In this document: positions 26,250 to 37,525 of the stretch, in pieces
Layout of the letters: each line of letters begins with the position of its first letter
Position numbering within the stretch: position 1 is the stretch's first letter
DNA from: Myxocyprinus asiaticus
Taxonomy: Eukaryota > Chordata > Actinopteri > Cypriniformes > Catostomidae
DNA: 64,000 bases
Assembly: GCF_019703515.2 (NCBI RefSeq)
Contig: NC_059385.1
Coordinates: forward strand, 34,832,001-34,896,000
Direction: 5' to 3'
Notes under the pieces: generated by a model
What the model saw: the letters and a program-made list of their open reading frames with translations, nothing else
Databases searched by the model: none
What the model was told of the DNA's origin: nothing
Made by a program: the position numbers and the translations under genes

Positions 26250-27835
26250 GATAGGTTCCCTCCCTCTCCTTGTCTGTGGTCCCCACATTCTTTAAAATGT
26301 CCATCATTGTGCCTGTACCAAAGTAATCCAAAATCACTTGCTTAAATGACTGGAGTCCTGTTGCTCTGCCCCCCATCATCAGCAAATGCTTTGAGAAACT
26401 AAACAGAGATTACATCTGCTCTGTGCTGCCTGCCTCACTGGACTCACTGCAGTTTGCTTACCACAACAACCGCTCCACTGATGATGCCATTGCACTTACA
26501 CTACACACTGCTCTCTCCCACCTGGAAAAAAGGAACACATATGTGAGAATGCTGTTTGTAGACTACAGCTCAGCATTCAACACCATAGTGCCCTCTAAGC
26601 TTGATGTTAAACTCCAGGTACTGGGCTTAAACAGCTCGGTGTGCAGCTGGATCCTGGACTTACTGTCAGGCAGATGCCAGGTGGTCAGAATGGGCCTCAA
26701 CACTGGAGCCCCGCAGGGCTGTGTTTTCAGCCCACTCCTGTATTCCCAGTACACACATGACTGGGTGTACAGCTCCAATGCCATCATCAAGTTCGCTGAT
26801 GATATGACGGTGGTAGGTCTGATCACTGACAATGATGAAACGCTGACACGCTGGTGTCTGGAGCACAACCTCTCCCTTAACATCAGTAAGACCAAGGAGC
26901 TTGTGGTGGACTTCGGGAGAAAAGACAGAGAACACAACCTCATCACCATCAACGGAGCACCGGTGGAGAGGGTCAGCAGCTTCAAGTTCCTCGGTGTCCA
27001 CATCACTGAGGAACTCACATGGTCCGTTCACACAGAGGCCATTGTGAAGAAGGCTCACCAGTGCCTCTTCTTCCTGAGATGGCTGAGGAAGTTTGGAATG
27101 AACCACCGCATCCTCACACTGTTCTACACCAGCACTGCAGAGAGCATCCTGACTGGCTGCATCACTGCCTGGTATGGCAACAGCACCACCCTCAACCGCA
27201 AAGCCCTGCAAAGAGTGGTGCGTACAGCCAGACACATCATCGGAGGTGAGCTTCCCTCCCTCCAGGACATCTACACCAGGTGGTGTGTGAAAAAAGCTCA
27301 GAGAATCATCAGAGACTCCAGCCACCCGAGCCATGGGCTGCTCTCACTGGCAGGCGGTATCGCAGCATCAGGACCCGCACCAGCCGACTTCATGACAGCT
27401 GCTTCCCCCAAGCGATCAGACTTTTGAACTCTTGATCTCTCACGATCAATATACATCAGCACTGCACTATTAATCTCACACTGGACTGTCATAAATTATA
27501 TTCTCTTAACAACACACTGGCAACTGACTATCAACTGACAGCCTGAATGTCAATACAACACAATACAACTTAAAGTATATTTTATATATAATGTTTATTG
27601 TATACTGTGTATTCTATATTGTATTGTATATTGTACAGTATTATTTGTATATTGTGTTGTGTAATTATGTGTATATTAGTTTTGTAATTGTGTTGTGTAA
27701 ATCTGATGTTTATTGTAGATTGGTATATGTCTCATCACTGTCATGACTGCTATGTTGCTTGGAACTGCACCCACTGTTGCACTTGTGTATATGGTTGAGT
27801 GACAATAAAGTGATTTGATTTGATTTTTGAATAAT
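26250..27835 (+). mobile_element. 5'-truncated L2-like LINE
   Basis: Starts in the region before the RT core (near CCTCTCCTTGTCTGTGGTCC) and ends in GTGATTTGATTTGATTTT, the same 3' tail as the copy at 20095-21220. Antisense to map3k1, in the intron between the HRD and DFG exons. Confidence 0.93.
26423..27427 (+). pseudogene. L2-like LINE reverse transcriptase fragment, long open frame
   Basis: 334 codons open. It reads [40 protein letters not shown], the [20 protein letters not shown] block, catalytic [26 protein letters not shown] and [20 protein letters not shown]. The RT motifs of the palm are present, but the endonuclease and N-terminal half are missing. In [14 protein letters not shown] near the end a small deletion shifts the usual LLPSGRRY tail out of frame. 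A dead 5'-truncated copy, younger than most others here judging by its intact frame. Confidence 0.92.
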
Positions 27836-28172
27836 ATAAAAAATAAAATTATGTTTTGTTTAGAAGGAAATCAAGCCTACATTTAGGACCATTGAGATTT
27901 TTTCTAAATTGTGACATTATTTTCTGGTCATCTTAGCATGTTGCCATCTACCTTCTCGAACAGACTTTACATCTGGAGAGCCTATGATTCATTAAAATGC
28001 TGCCTAGTAAGGCAGTTCACTAGGTTTCAGAACAAAGCTTAAAAACACACAACTCCACCTATGAGAGCACCAGGAAAAGTACACTGAGATGAGAATAGAA
28101 ACCTTCCTTCCAGTGCAAAACAACAGCCGTTTCCTGTAGCTGTGCCCCTGCACGAGTTTGACTGTAGCTCAC

Positions 28173-28304
28173 CTTTGATGTCCCGGTGGATGATCTGGTT
28201 CTCGTGGAGGTAGGCGAGACCTCGCAAGAGCTGCTCGGTGTAGTTGATGACCACACCCTCCTTAAAGGCACCATATTTGTTTAAGAGATGAGATACAGAA
28301 CCAC
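28173..28304 (-). CDS. map3k1: MAP3K1 kinase exon with HRD catalytic loop
   Basis: 132 bp with a split Gly codon at each end. It encodes [20 protein letters not shown] and then [20 protein letters not shown], ending DIK. The catalytic base Asp (residue 849) is in IIHRDIK. The acceptor is GTCTTCAG and the donor AAAG/GTGAGC. Confidence 0.97.
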
Positions 28305-28305
28305 C

Positions 28306-29406
<1,101 letters not shown>

Positions 29407-29469
29407 TCAAATACAGAACATATTCAGTCATAGCAAAAACTATAGAAATGCAACTTTAACTGCACGATA

Positions 29470-30687
29470 TACACTGATCAGCCACAACATTAAAACCACT
29501 GACAGGTGAAATGAATAACATTTATTATCACATTACAGTGGCACCCGTCAAGGGGTGGGATAGATTAAGCAGCAAGTGAACAGTCAGTTCTTGAAGTTCA
29601 TGTGTTGGAAGCATGAAAAATGGGCAAGCATAAGGATCTGAGCGACTTTGACAAGGGCCAAATTGTGTTGGCTAGATGACTGGGTCAGAGCATCTATAAA
29701 TGTCAGGTCTTGTGGAGTGTTCCCGGTATGCAGTGGTTAGTACCTACCAAAAGTGGTCCAAGGAGGGACAACCGGTGAACCGGCGACAGGGTCATGGGTG
29801 CCCAAGGTTCATTGATGCATGTGGGGCGCAAAGGCTAGCCTTCTGGTCTGAACCCACAGAAGCAAAACAAAAAGCTACTGTAGCAAAAATTGATGAAAAA
29901 CTTAATGCTGGCCAAGATAGAAAGGTGTCAGAACGCACAGTGCATCGTAGCTTGCTGCATATAGGGTTGCATAGCCGCAGACCGGTCAGATGCCCATGCT
30001 GACACCTGTCCACTGCCGAAAGTGCCTACAATGGGCACGTGAGTGTCAGAGCTGGACCATGGATCGATGGAAGGTGGCCTGGTCTGATGAATCACATTTC
30101 TTTTAGATCATGTGGATGGCTGGGTGCATGTGCGTTGTTTACCTGGGGAAGAGATGGCAGCAGGAAGCACTATGGTAAGAAGGCTGCCGGCGGAGGTAGC
30201 GTGATGCTCTGGGCAATGTTCTGCTGGGAAACCTTGGGTCCTGGCCTTCATGTGGATGTTCCTTTGACACATACAACCTCCCTAAAGATTGTTGCAGACC
30301 ACATACACCCCTTCATGGCAACAGTATTCGCTGATGGCAGTGGCCTCTTTCAGCAGGATAATGCACCCTGTCACACTTGTTCAGGTATGGTTTGAGGAAC
30401 ATGACAAAGAATTCAAGGTGTTGACCTGGCCTCCAAATTCCCCAGATCTCAATCCGATTAAGCATCTATAAGATGTGCTGGGCCATCAAGTCCGATCCAT
30501 GGAGGACCCACCTCACAACTTACAGGACTTAAAGGATCTACTGCAAACGTCTTGGTGCCAGATACCACAGGACACCTTAGAGGTCTTGTGGAGTCCATGC
30601 CTCGATGGGTCAGAGCTGTTTTGGCAGCACGAGGGGGACCTACATGATATTAGGCAAGTGGTTTTAATGTTGTGGCTGATCGGTGTA
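29470..30687 (+). mobile_element. Tc1/mariner element, both ends present
   Basis: Inverted ends CACTGATCAGCCACAACATT (from 29472) and its complement AATGTTGTGGCTGATCGGTG (to 30685), with TA on both sides. About 1.2 kb, antisense to map3k1. Confidence 0.95.
29620..30620 (+). pseudogene. Tc1-type transposase, broken
   Basis: Starts MGKHKDLSDFDKGQIVLAR, then a premature stop. Readable blocks: STYQKWSKEGQPVNRRQGHG, ERTVHRSLLHIGLHSRRPVR, GGGSVMLWAMFCWETLGPGL, the second catalytic Asp in FQQDNAPCHT near 30350, and PPNSPDLNPIKHL, where the third acidic residue (normally IEHLW) is replaced by Lys. The first catalytic Asp would sit in WSDESHF; the DNA near 30083 reads ATGAATCACA in a shifted frame. 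Several frameshifts, so inactive. Confidence 0.9.
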
Positions 30688-30948
30688 TACATTTTTGCTT
30701 AAATGTGTCCAAGGAAATGAAAGAGGCCATGCTATATTGTGAATAAAGTCATAAAGGTATTCTCACAATACAACATTTTAATTAAAATGTTATTTAAATA
30801 AGCACATTTATTAAGTTCCATAGTCTTGATCTGATTGACCAAGCATTTATTGACATAAGTTATACAAACATAAATATAAAGAAAACATTCACTCATCCAT
30901 GATGAAAGCCTCAAATTGTTCGGGTGGTGTGTTCACAGATGTTCCCAC

Positions 30949-31101
30949 CTGTTTGACAGCCATCAGTGTGCCAGTTCCCACATCCTGAGCCTGGTAACAT
31001 GAAGAGAAGGCACCCAGGCCGATCTGTTGACCCTTGAGCCAGTCCATGCCCTCCCTGTAAGGCTGCTTTGCTTTGGTATGACCAGGCAGAGTCTCTGGTG
31101 T
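30949..31101 (-). CDS. map3k1: MAP3K1 exon with kinase glycine loop and catalytic lysine
   Basis: 153 bp, exactly 51 codons. It encodes [18 protein letters not shown], then [17 protein letters not shown] and the ATP-anchoring lysine in LMAVKQ (residue 752). The acceptor is TGGTCAG and the donor CAG/GTGGGA. This is the start of the kinase domain; the GxGxFS nucleotide-binding loop is intact. Confidence 0.97.
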
Positions 31102-31104
31102 CTG

Positions 31105-32335
31105 ACCATGAAAAGCAAAATAGAGAAAAAAAATGAAGCCAAACATTTTCATTTCAAAATCCGTGCATACGCACGCATTTGAGCGTAAAATCTGTGTGTA
31201 AACATTTTCATGAGGAAATGATTTATCAATAAGTTTGCACTTAAATTATGCTTTCTGTAGGAACTGAAATCACGCATAGACACAAATCACAGACTTCTGG
31301 TGGCCTTAGAAATGTGGAATGTGCCAAGATGAAATATTTGTATCTCATAACATATAATTTTACAGTTATTAAAATGGAAAAACTGTATGTTCAAAAGTGG
31401 TTTTGAGACTGGCACACTTTTACTACAATATATTGGATTACGCTTCATACTGCAGTCTTTCCTGTTGAAACATTTTATGTGATGAGGTTATAGTTATTTA
31501 GCCAACTTATTTGTATCCGCTAGTTGACCTGTTAAAGGGGCTGAGCTTTGAGTCCATATATCCCTATGAAACTTGTCTGATCGGGGCCACATAGACATAA
31601 TGCAGCCTAATTGTACACAAGTTCCTTAACACCAACTACTCGACTAATGCACAATGCACAGACTAGTCGATTATTAAAATTGGTGGTTTTAAACGTTTAA
31701 AAAAAGGGGGGTGGGTTAACCGCTAAATATAATCAAATCACACAATAATGTTTTTTTAAAAAAACAATACATACTGAATCCCCATCAAACTATTGTTGTC
31801 ATATCAAATCGGGGCTCTGTGGCAATTCCCACCACTAATTTGTGCGTAACTAGACCTTTCCAAAAACGTTCCGCTGGATTCACAAATGTTGCGTACACCC
31901 CAGATTTGTTAGTTAAGATGGTGCATGTTAGTGAATTCCAAACATTCATAAATAGGGCATGTGTGCATGCTCATTCAAAAATATCACAATCCACTGCCAT
32001 GGTTTAACATTATCATCTGAACATGATTTATCAATGCTTATATTACTTGAAGAAATGTAAATTTTAGAACTCATTTAAATGAAGAAATTATCAGACATAT
32101 AAGAGGGTATGAATTTTTTCTATACAATCAAACACAAACTGCCCTGCCAAACACTGGCAAAACGAGACAAATTTTATGAAGCACAGTTGGGAATAAACAA
32201 TACTTTGAAAGAAATAACCACATGCATCAAAGAAACTCAATTAAGTACTATATTTAAAAAAATAAAATAAAACAAAACCTGCTTTGGAGTTTAAGTCCCT
32301 AACATTAAAACCTCTTCCTAATCCTAACCCTCCCT
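31105..32335. other. map3k1 intron, no gene
   Basis: AT-rich with GACTAGTCGATTATTAAAA-type words near 31660 that recall hAT MITE interiors; ends not defined. Confidence 0.35.
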
Positions 32336-32344
32336 CTAAAGCCT

Positions 32345-32885
32345 TAAGTATACTTCGATTTTGACGATTAGCGTCTGCGTACAGTCGAATGCAAGCCTGT
32401 CAAAGAATACTCTATTTGACAATGCGCGCATACACAGGCGGTTGCCGCATGCGCGCTACGGCTGCTATAAGACACCAGACTATTTCTCTTCAGGAGGTTA
32501 GACCCCTAAAGATGTCTTTATATTCCTTCAGACTTGATTTATACAAATGCAGTTATCTCCTGACCTCCTCACACACGTGCTCTTGACGTGTAAATCCAGT
32601 GTTGTTGTTTTCACCTTCGTCTCCTATTATTTACCAGCGACTACATCATCTTCTAACATATCTTTATGACAGCAACTGCTCAAATGTGAGTGTTGCCACC
32701 TTGTGGGTCCACTAATTTGTGCAAATAATTCCAGGAGCATGCGCATTCTGCATGTTCACATATGCGGGATTAGAAAAATCGGGCTGCATACGTCCAGTGC
32801 TCGAGCACTCTGCTGATGACAAGAATTGAGTCACGCATCCTGTAGACGGACACTCAGCGTCTGACCGAAGTATACTTTGGGCTTA
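32345..32885. mobile_element. MITE with AAGTATACTTCG inverted ends
   Basis: The left end reads TTAAGTATACTTCGATTTTG and the right end gives AAAGTATACTTCGGTCAGAC on the other strand. The interior is CpG-rich (GCGCGCATACACAGG). About 540 bp, no open frame. Superfamily not assigned. Confidence 0.6.
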
Positions 32886-33065
32886 ATCCTACCCCTATCC
32901 GTAACAATAACTTTGCAGCTGATCTTTCACAGAACAAGGTTTACCATCTAGACATCACCACTGCTGGTGTGAAATGTCTTTCTACACAGGATCCACCCTC
33001 ATTTTTAAACCCATTTTCACTGTTTGAGCAAAGCTGATAAGAAAATGACAGAACTTTGCACTTAC

Positions 33066-34332
33066 ATCCACCTGAATAATGATCACGTCTTCTCCTTTCT
33101 CCACCTGTAACTGTGGGATGATGGGCAGGGCATCTTGGGACTCTGATATGGCTATGGCCACCGCCAGGGCTGCCTCCTCCTCGGCTTCCATTTTCTCCTT
33201 GCACTTCTGGTTCTGGGTCACATCCTCACTGTATGTGTCATCATTTTCATTCGCCTGCTCCGGTGACAGCACTGCCACTTCGGACTGGAAGGTGACGGTG
33301 GTGTCTGCCGCAGGTATGGAGGCTTCCAACAGGTCCTCCATGCTAGAGTTGAGCTCGGCCAAAGCCTTGAGACCACAGAACTTCTCTTCCACCGGTGTGA
33401 AGACTGTTTCCTCGCTGGGGATAAAAGCAGATCTTCCACCGCAGGCCACATTGTCTCCAGACCTGACCACCTGAAGGTCCAGTTTCATGTTGCTCTTCAT
33501 CTCCAGGCTTAAAGCTTTAGCTCCATCAGATGAGGCAGCAGTAGAAGGTCGAGTAGGTCTGGGCCAGTGGATCTGATTTGAGGGCAGTGGCCGAGCTCGA
33601 GTAAATGCAGAGGAGCTTGGCAGCTTCTCTGGGTCCTTACCACTACAAACCCCTCCACATACTCCCTTCTGCAACAATAACTTGCGCTGGGTTCCCGGTG
33701 AGGAATGGGCCAATTTGTTGGGCATGAAACTATGCGGCAGGGCTTTGGGGTTGTCTGGAGGGAATGCTAAGGCGTTGAACAATGAGGGAAGGGTTGGGGG
33801 ATGACTGGACGAGGGTGAGTTCAAACACTGACTTGTAGGTCTGTTCCGGGCTTGAACGGGGGGCTTTGGAAATTCAGCAGGGCTTGTGACAACAGTTGAG
33901 AGTGTCTCTGTTATATCATCCACAGGATTGGAACTAACTTGACCTGGACGCGGCACCTTGGTGGTGGGCTGATGTAGGCCATGGGTGGGGGAGTACCTTT
34001 CAGTGGTACAAGGGGAGTTATTTGGAGCTGAGGGTTCTAGGAAGGCATCAGAGTGCGAGCTATGACCGGTCTGGAGGTCATTTAGACCCAGATGAATGGT
34101 TTCCAGGATGTCCATCTCCTCAGCGATGGCGAGGAGACGGCGGCGCATGCGGGCATAGTGAGTGGAGCTGGTGACGTTGAGCATGTCCAGTAGCTTAACA
34201 AAGACATGAGGCACACGAGCCACCATACGGGCAGCGCTCAGGAAGACGCGACGGGAAAGCTTACCCACCATCGAGTGAGAGTTATCGATGGACTGTAGCG
34301 CAAAACTTAGAAGAGGCAGCAGCTTCTGGTAC
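33066..34332 (-). CDS. map3k1: MAP3K1 large central exon (helical end plus disordered linker)
   Basis: 1267 bp, one base plus 422 codons, fully open. It begins YQKLLPLLSFALQSIDNSHS, then the conserved SMVGKLSRRVFLSAARM helices and HYARMRRRLLAIAEEMDI. A long Pro/Ser-rich, poorly conserved linker follows, then the conserved blocks PSEETVFTPVEEK, TTVTFQSEVAVLSPEQ and NQKCKEKMEAEEEAALAVAI, ending PQLQVEKGEDVIIIQVD. The exon joins TPETLPGH of the next one. The donor is GAT/GTAAGT at 33065; a second GT lies six bases earlier (CAG/GTGGAT). Conserved TP and SP motifs suggest phosphorylation sites (inference). An unusually long exon at this position is characteristic of MAP3K1. Confidence 0.97.
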
Positions 34333-34578
34333 CTGAAACGTCAAATAAATTGATTCAAACTCCACAACTCTATAACAATACTCCAAAGGCTCACCTAAAG
34401 TTTCAACAGTACATCAGAAATGTCAAAATGTATCATATCTCATTTCCAACAATTATGACTAGAAAAAGGACGAAACATAATCTACTAAGCAAGCATGTGA
34501 ATGCAGACGCATTTAGCTACACAAGCTCGCTTTCTTACATTGTTGTTTCTCAAAAATATCAGACCACAATTCATGACG

Positions 34579-35340
34579 CAGGGCTGTGCATTGCGACTGT
34601 TTTGCTCGCATTTGCGATTAAGAATTACATGCAATGACAAATTTCAACCTATTCGTATGTGTGTGATAAATGTTATTTCCATCTACAAGGAACGTTGCAA
34701 CAAAGAACATGTAAAATGAGTCTGATGTCTGCTTTGCCACAACCAAATCTCAAACACTTGAACTTAAGCAAGTTGCCGTGGATGCATTGTCAAAGTCGAG
34801 TATTGTTCCCTCTATGTTGCATGCTGGTCACGTGGCCGCACTCGAGAATCGCCCATCAGTCTGCACGCAAAACAGCTGACTGGCAGAAACTCATGCAATC
34901 AATAAAAACATGAGATATTTTTGGTTGCCCTTAAAGATTATTACTGTTTGCCTTCAAAGTCTGGGAGCATCTAGTTGTTTCATTTTCAGAGGGCGAGCTT
35001 AAACAGTAGTGCTTTTGACTCCAAAATTCTGGATTCAGCATGTTTTTGAGATTCACGGAAACACCATAGTGGGATGTGTTTCTTAAATGGATTATTCGGG
35101 TTAGTGTACATTGTGTTCAGTTATGTTCAGTGGTAGTGGGTAAAAATGCTTAGTCGAGGCATATTGTTGCAGCAATATGATTGATCTTGTGATTAATATT
35201 TATAAAAATAAAAATATATAATATCAAATCATTTACAATATGAAAAAAATATATATTTTGACCACATACTTATGTTAAAAAAACTAAAAAACTAAAAAAA
35301 TTCAGCACTGGCGCTAACGCCTAAAAAGTGCACAGCCCTG
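34579..35340. mobile_element. hAT-like non-autonomous element in a duplicated intron segment
   Basis: Perfect 12-bp inverted ends CAGGGCTGTGCA at 34579 and at 35340 (complement). 762 bp with no coding frame. No matching 8-bp target duplication; instead about 80-bp imperfect direct repeats lie outside it (34381 on and 35341 on). Confidence 0.6.
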
Positions 35341-35544
35341 CTCCACCTAGAGATTCAACAGTACATTAGAAATGTCAAACTGCAACACATCTTTATTCAC
35401 AACAATTATGTACAGAATTTTGGTGCTTGCAATGTGTTGGCCAAGCATTTGCGTCTGCATTTGCAAAAGCATTCAACTTTTCAAATCCTGCTGTTTTATA
35501 AAGTATTAACAGAATGTCAGTAATATTAGGATGAATTTCTGTAC

Positions 35545-35737
35545 CTCTCCACAATGTTTTGGGCCTGGCTGCATTCTCTGGCTGCCACTATATGAGGGTA
35601 GAATTCAGCAGGAAACTCCAGTAAGAGTCTGTCGATCAGACACAGTCGACCTAGCAGCGCCTGCCAGTTATTAGCCTCCGTTTTAGAGCCCAAGATACAG
35701 TTCAGCATGTAATCAACTCCACCAATACCAAGAGAGC
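35545..35737 (-). CDS. map3k1: MAP3K1 exon ([14 protein letters not shown])
   Basis: 193 bp: two bases, 63 codons, two bases. It encodes [20 protein letters not shown] and continues with [20 protein letters not shown] then the IVER end. The acceptor is TTCTTAG and the donor GAGAG/GTACAG. The terminal AG joins G of the next exon to restore Arg. It encodes hydrophobic amphipathic helices typical of the ARM-like region of MAP3K1. Confidence 0.96.
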
Positions 35738-35739
35738 CT

Positions 35740-36075
35740 AAGAGAAACAAATTTAGATGCTTTTCAATAAAAAGATAACTTCATACAAAGCAAATAAGAG
35801 CAGGGAATAGTTCACCCAAAAATAAAACTCATTCATGTCGTTCCAATACCCGTATGACTTTCTTCCATGGAACAAAAAGTTGATGTTCATGCTGCTTTTT
35901 TCTATACAACAAAACTACTTTTCACTGGCCTGACAACTCGATTACGATTCAAAAGGATCCATTATAAAATGATTCTCGATGCATCACGATGCATCTTGCC
36001 CTCTAATTTTATCAATACACACATTAAATAGCATTAAATTATTAATTTAGAATTGTAGGGTTTATGGGCAGAAGA
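35740..36075. other. map3k1 intron with a possible MITE end
   Basis: AATAGTTCACCCAAAAATAA near 35805 is the end of a common cyprinid MITE; the other end is not clear. Confidence 0.4.
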
Positions 36076-36079
36076 ATGA

Positions 36080-36835
36080 ACCATTTCTATGCAGAACGAC
36101 TTGAATCCAGGATTTACACTGATATTTATTTTTTTGCCAGCTTCTATGGCTATATTCATGGCGAGAACCAGGTTTAGTTATTCAAGAATAGAACTAAAGA
36201 CCAATCTGTTTAAGATTAATTTTTTTTCTAAAAACCTTAAAACTAAATTTGGATTCACTTGGTTAAAAACCTTTTCAAAAGTATCAACAGAATAATACAA
36301 GTTCCTCAAATGTGTAGAAGTATTACAGTCCAGTAAAATATGTTTAATGGATAGTGGATTCTGACTAGATGAACACTTTGGTGAATTTTCTCCTGATACT
36401 CTTCTTGTATGTCCTATCCAGCATCATGTGTAAATGACCTGATCCCAGCGATTATTAAAAGGGAATACATATCTTCTCCCAATAACAAGATTTATTTCAC
36501 GTAATTTGTTGTTTAAACACTGATCCCATTCCGACTGCCATTTGTTTTTAATGTATACATTTAATGTTGGTTTCAGATCTGTGAAAGGTATAGAGCATTT
36601 TACTGGTTCTGTAGATAATGCTTCTCTGGCAGCTCTGTCTGCTTGTTCATTACCAGAGATTCCTGAGTGACCAGGTACCCAGCAGAAAATAATACTAAAA
36701 TTCTTTGATTCAAGACATGGCAATTTGATTAAAATCTTCACAATTGTTGGGTGATCGGTTTTTATAGATTCCAATGCTTCAAGACATGATTTTGAATCAG
36801 TTATTATTATATTTTTATTTACATTTTTTTACAAT
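36080..36835 (-). mobile_element. I-type LINE, RNase H end and 3' UTR (split by L1 copy B)
   Basis: 3' part of a non-LTR element whose RT part lies at 41845-42870. The 3' UTR (GCCAGCTTCTATGGCTAT) recurs at 47147-47420. The two halves are separated by L1 copy B, which inserted between the RNase H coding blocks. Confidence 0.85.
36424..36830 (-). pseudogene. RNase H domain of an I-type LINE, C-terminal half
   Basis: Minus frame reads IIITDSKSCLEALESIKTDH, then ICWVPGHSGISGNEQADRAA-type blocks (exact: IIFCWVPGHSGISGNEQADR). TDS and the NEQAD block hold the expected acidic residues of RNase H, and HSG the conserved His. The N-terminal RNase H strand (GSKSGNQVAAAF) lies beyond L1 copy B at about 41960-41990. 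The coding sequence is therefore physically split. Confidence 0.87.
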
Positions 36836-36884
36836 GAAATGTAAACATGTATATATATATCTATATATAAAATCAACATTTAAG

Positions 36885-37450
36885 GTGGGTGTGTCTTTAA
36901 GACCAAGCCTATATAGTCTAGAGGGGGTCCAATAAAATCTATGCAAAATTTTGAATTGTATAAGACGCACCCTTGCATCACTAGATTCAGACTTAACGTT
37001 TTTAAGAATCTTAGCCCACACTCCTTCCTCCAATGCCAAGTTGAAATCTTTCTCCCATACTCTCTTGAGAGAAGTTAAGGCTCCGTCCCCCAGACTCTGA
37101 ATTAACAGGGAGTAGTACAGTGATGCCTCATGACCTTTTCCAAAAGCCGCAATCACCTCTCCCAAAGCATCTCCCTCCTTAGGGGAATGTGTGCTACTCC
37201 CAAAAATAGTGCAAAGCAGGTGGCGCAGTTGTAAATACCTATAAAACTGAGGTCTGGGGATCCCAAAATGTTGGACCAAGTTTTCAAACGATCTCAACAC
37301 ACCACTTTCATATAGGTCACCGAGTGTAGCAACCCCCCTCACAATCCACTCCGGCCAGCAGAAAGGAGACTTGCCAATACACAGTCTTGGGTTCTGCCAT
37401 ATGCTCGAGGCAGCATTTAAATAAGTGTCCAATTTAAACAATCTGGACAC
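36885..37450 (-). pseudogene. L1 copy B ORF2 C-terminal region
   Basis: Open minus frame: MSRLFKLDTYLNAASSIWQN, CWPEWIVRGVATLGDLYESG, GKGHEASLYYSLLIQSLGDG, QFKILHRFYWTPSRLYRLGL. It ends abruptly after LKDTP, where copy A continues into the Cys/His block, showing a 3' loss. Confidence 0.88.
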
Positions 37451-37525
37451 TTTAGTCCATACCGAGTGTAAATGCGAAATAACGGGGTGTAACTTAACTT
37501 TTCCAATTAGTTTGATAGAGATGCT

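Noticed and set aside
28059..28274. Second minus-strand frame over the HRD exon
   Set aside because: Out-of-frame shadow; the real frame continues across both splice junctions.
33079..33474. Plus-strand open frame of 131 codons
   Set aside because: Shadow of the conserved map3k1 exon on the minus strand.
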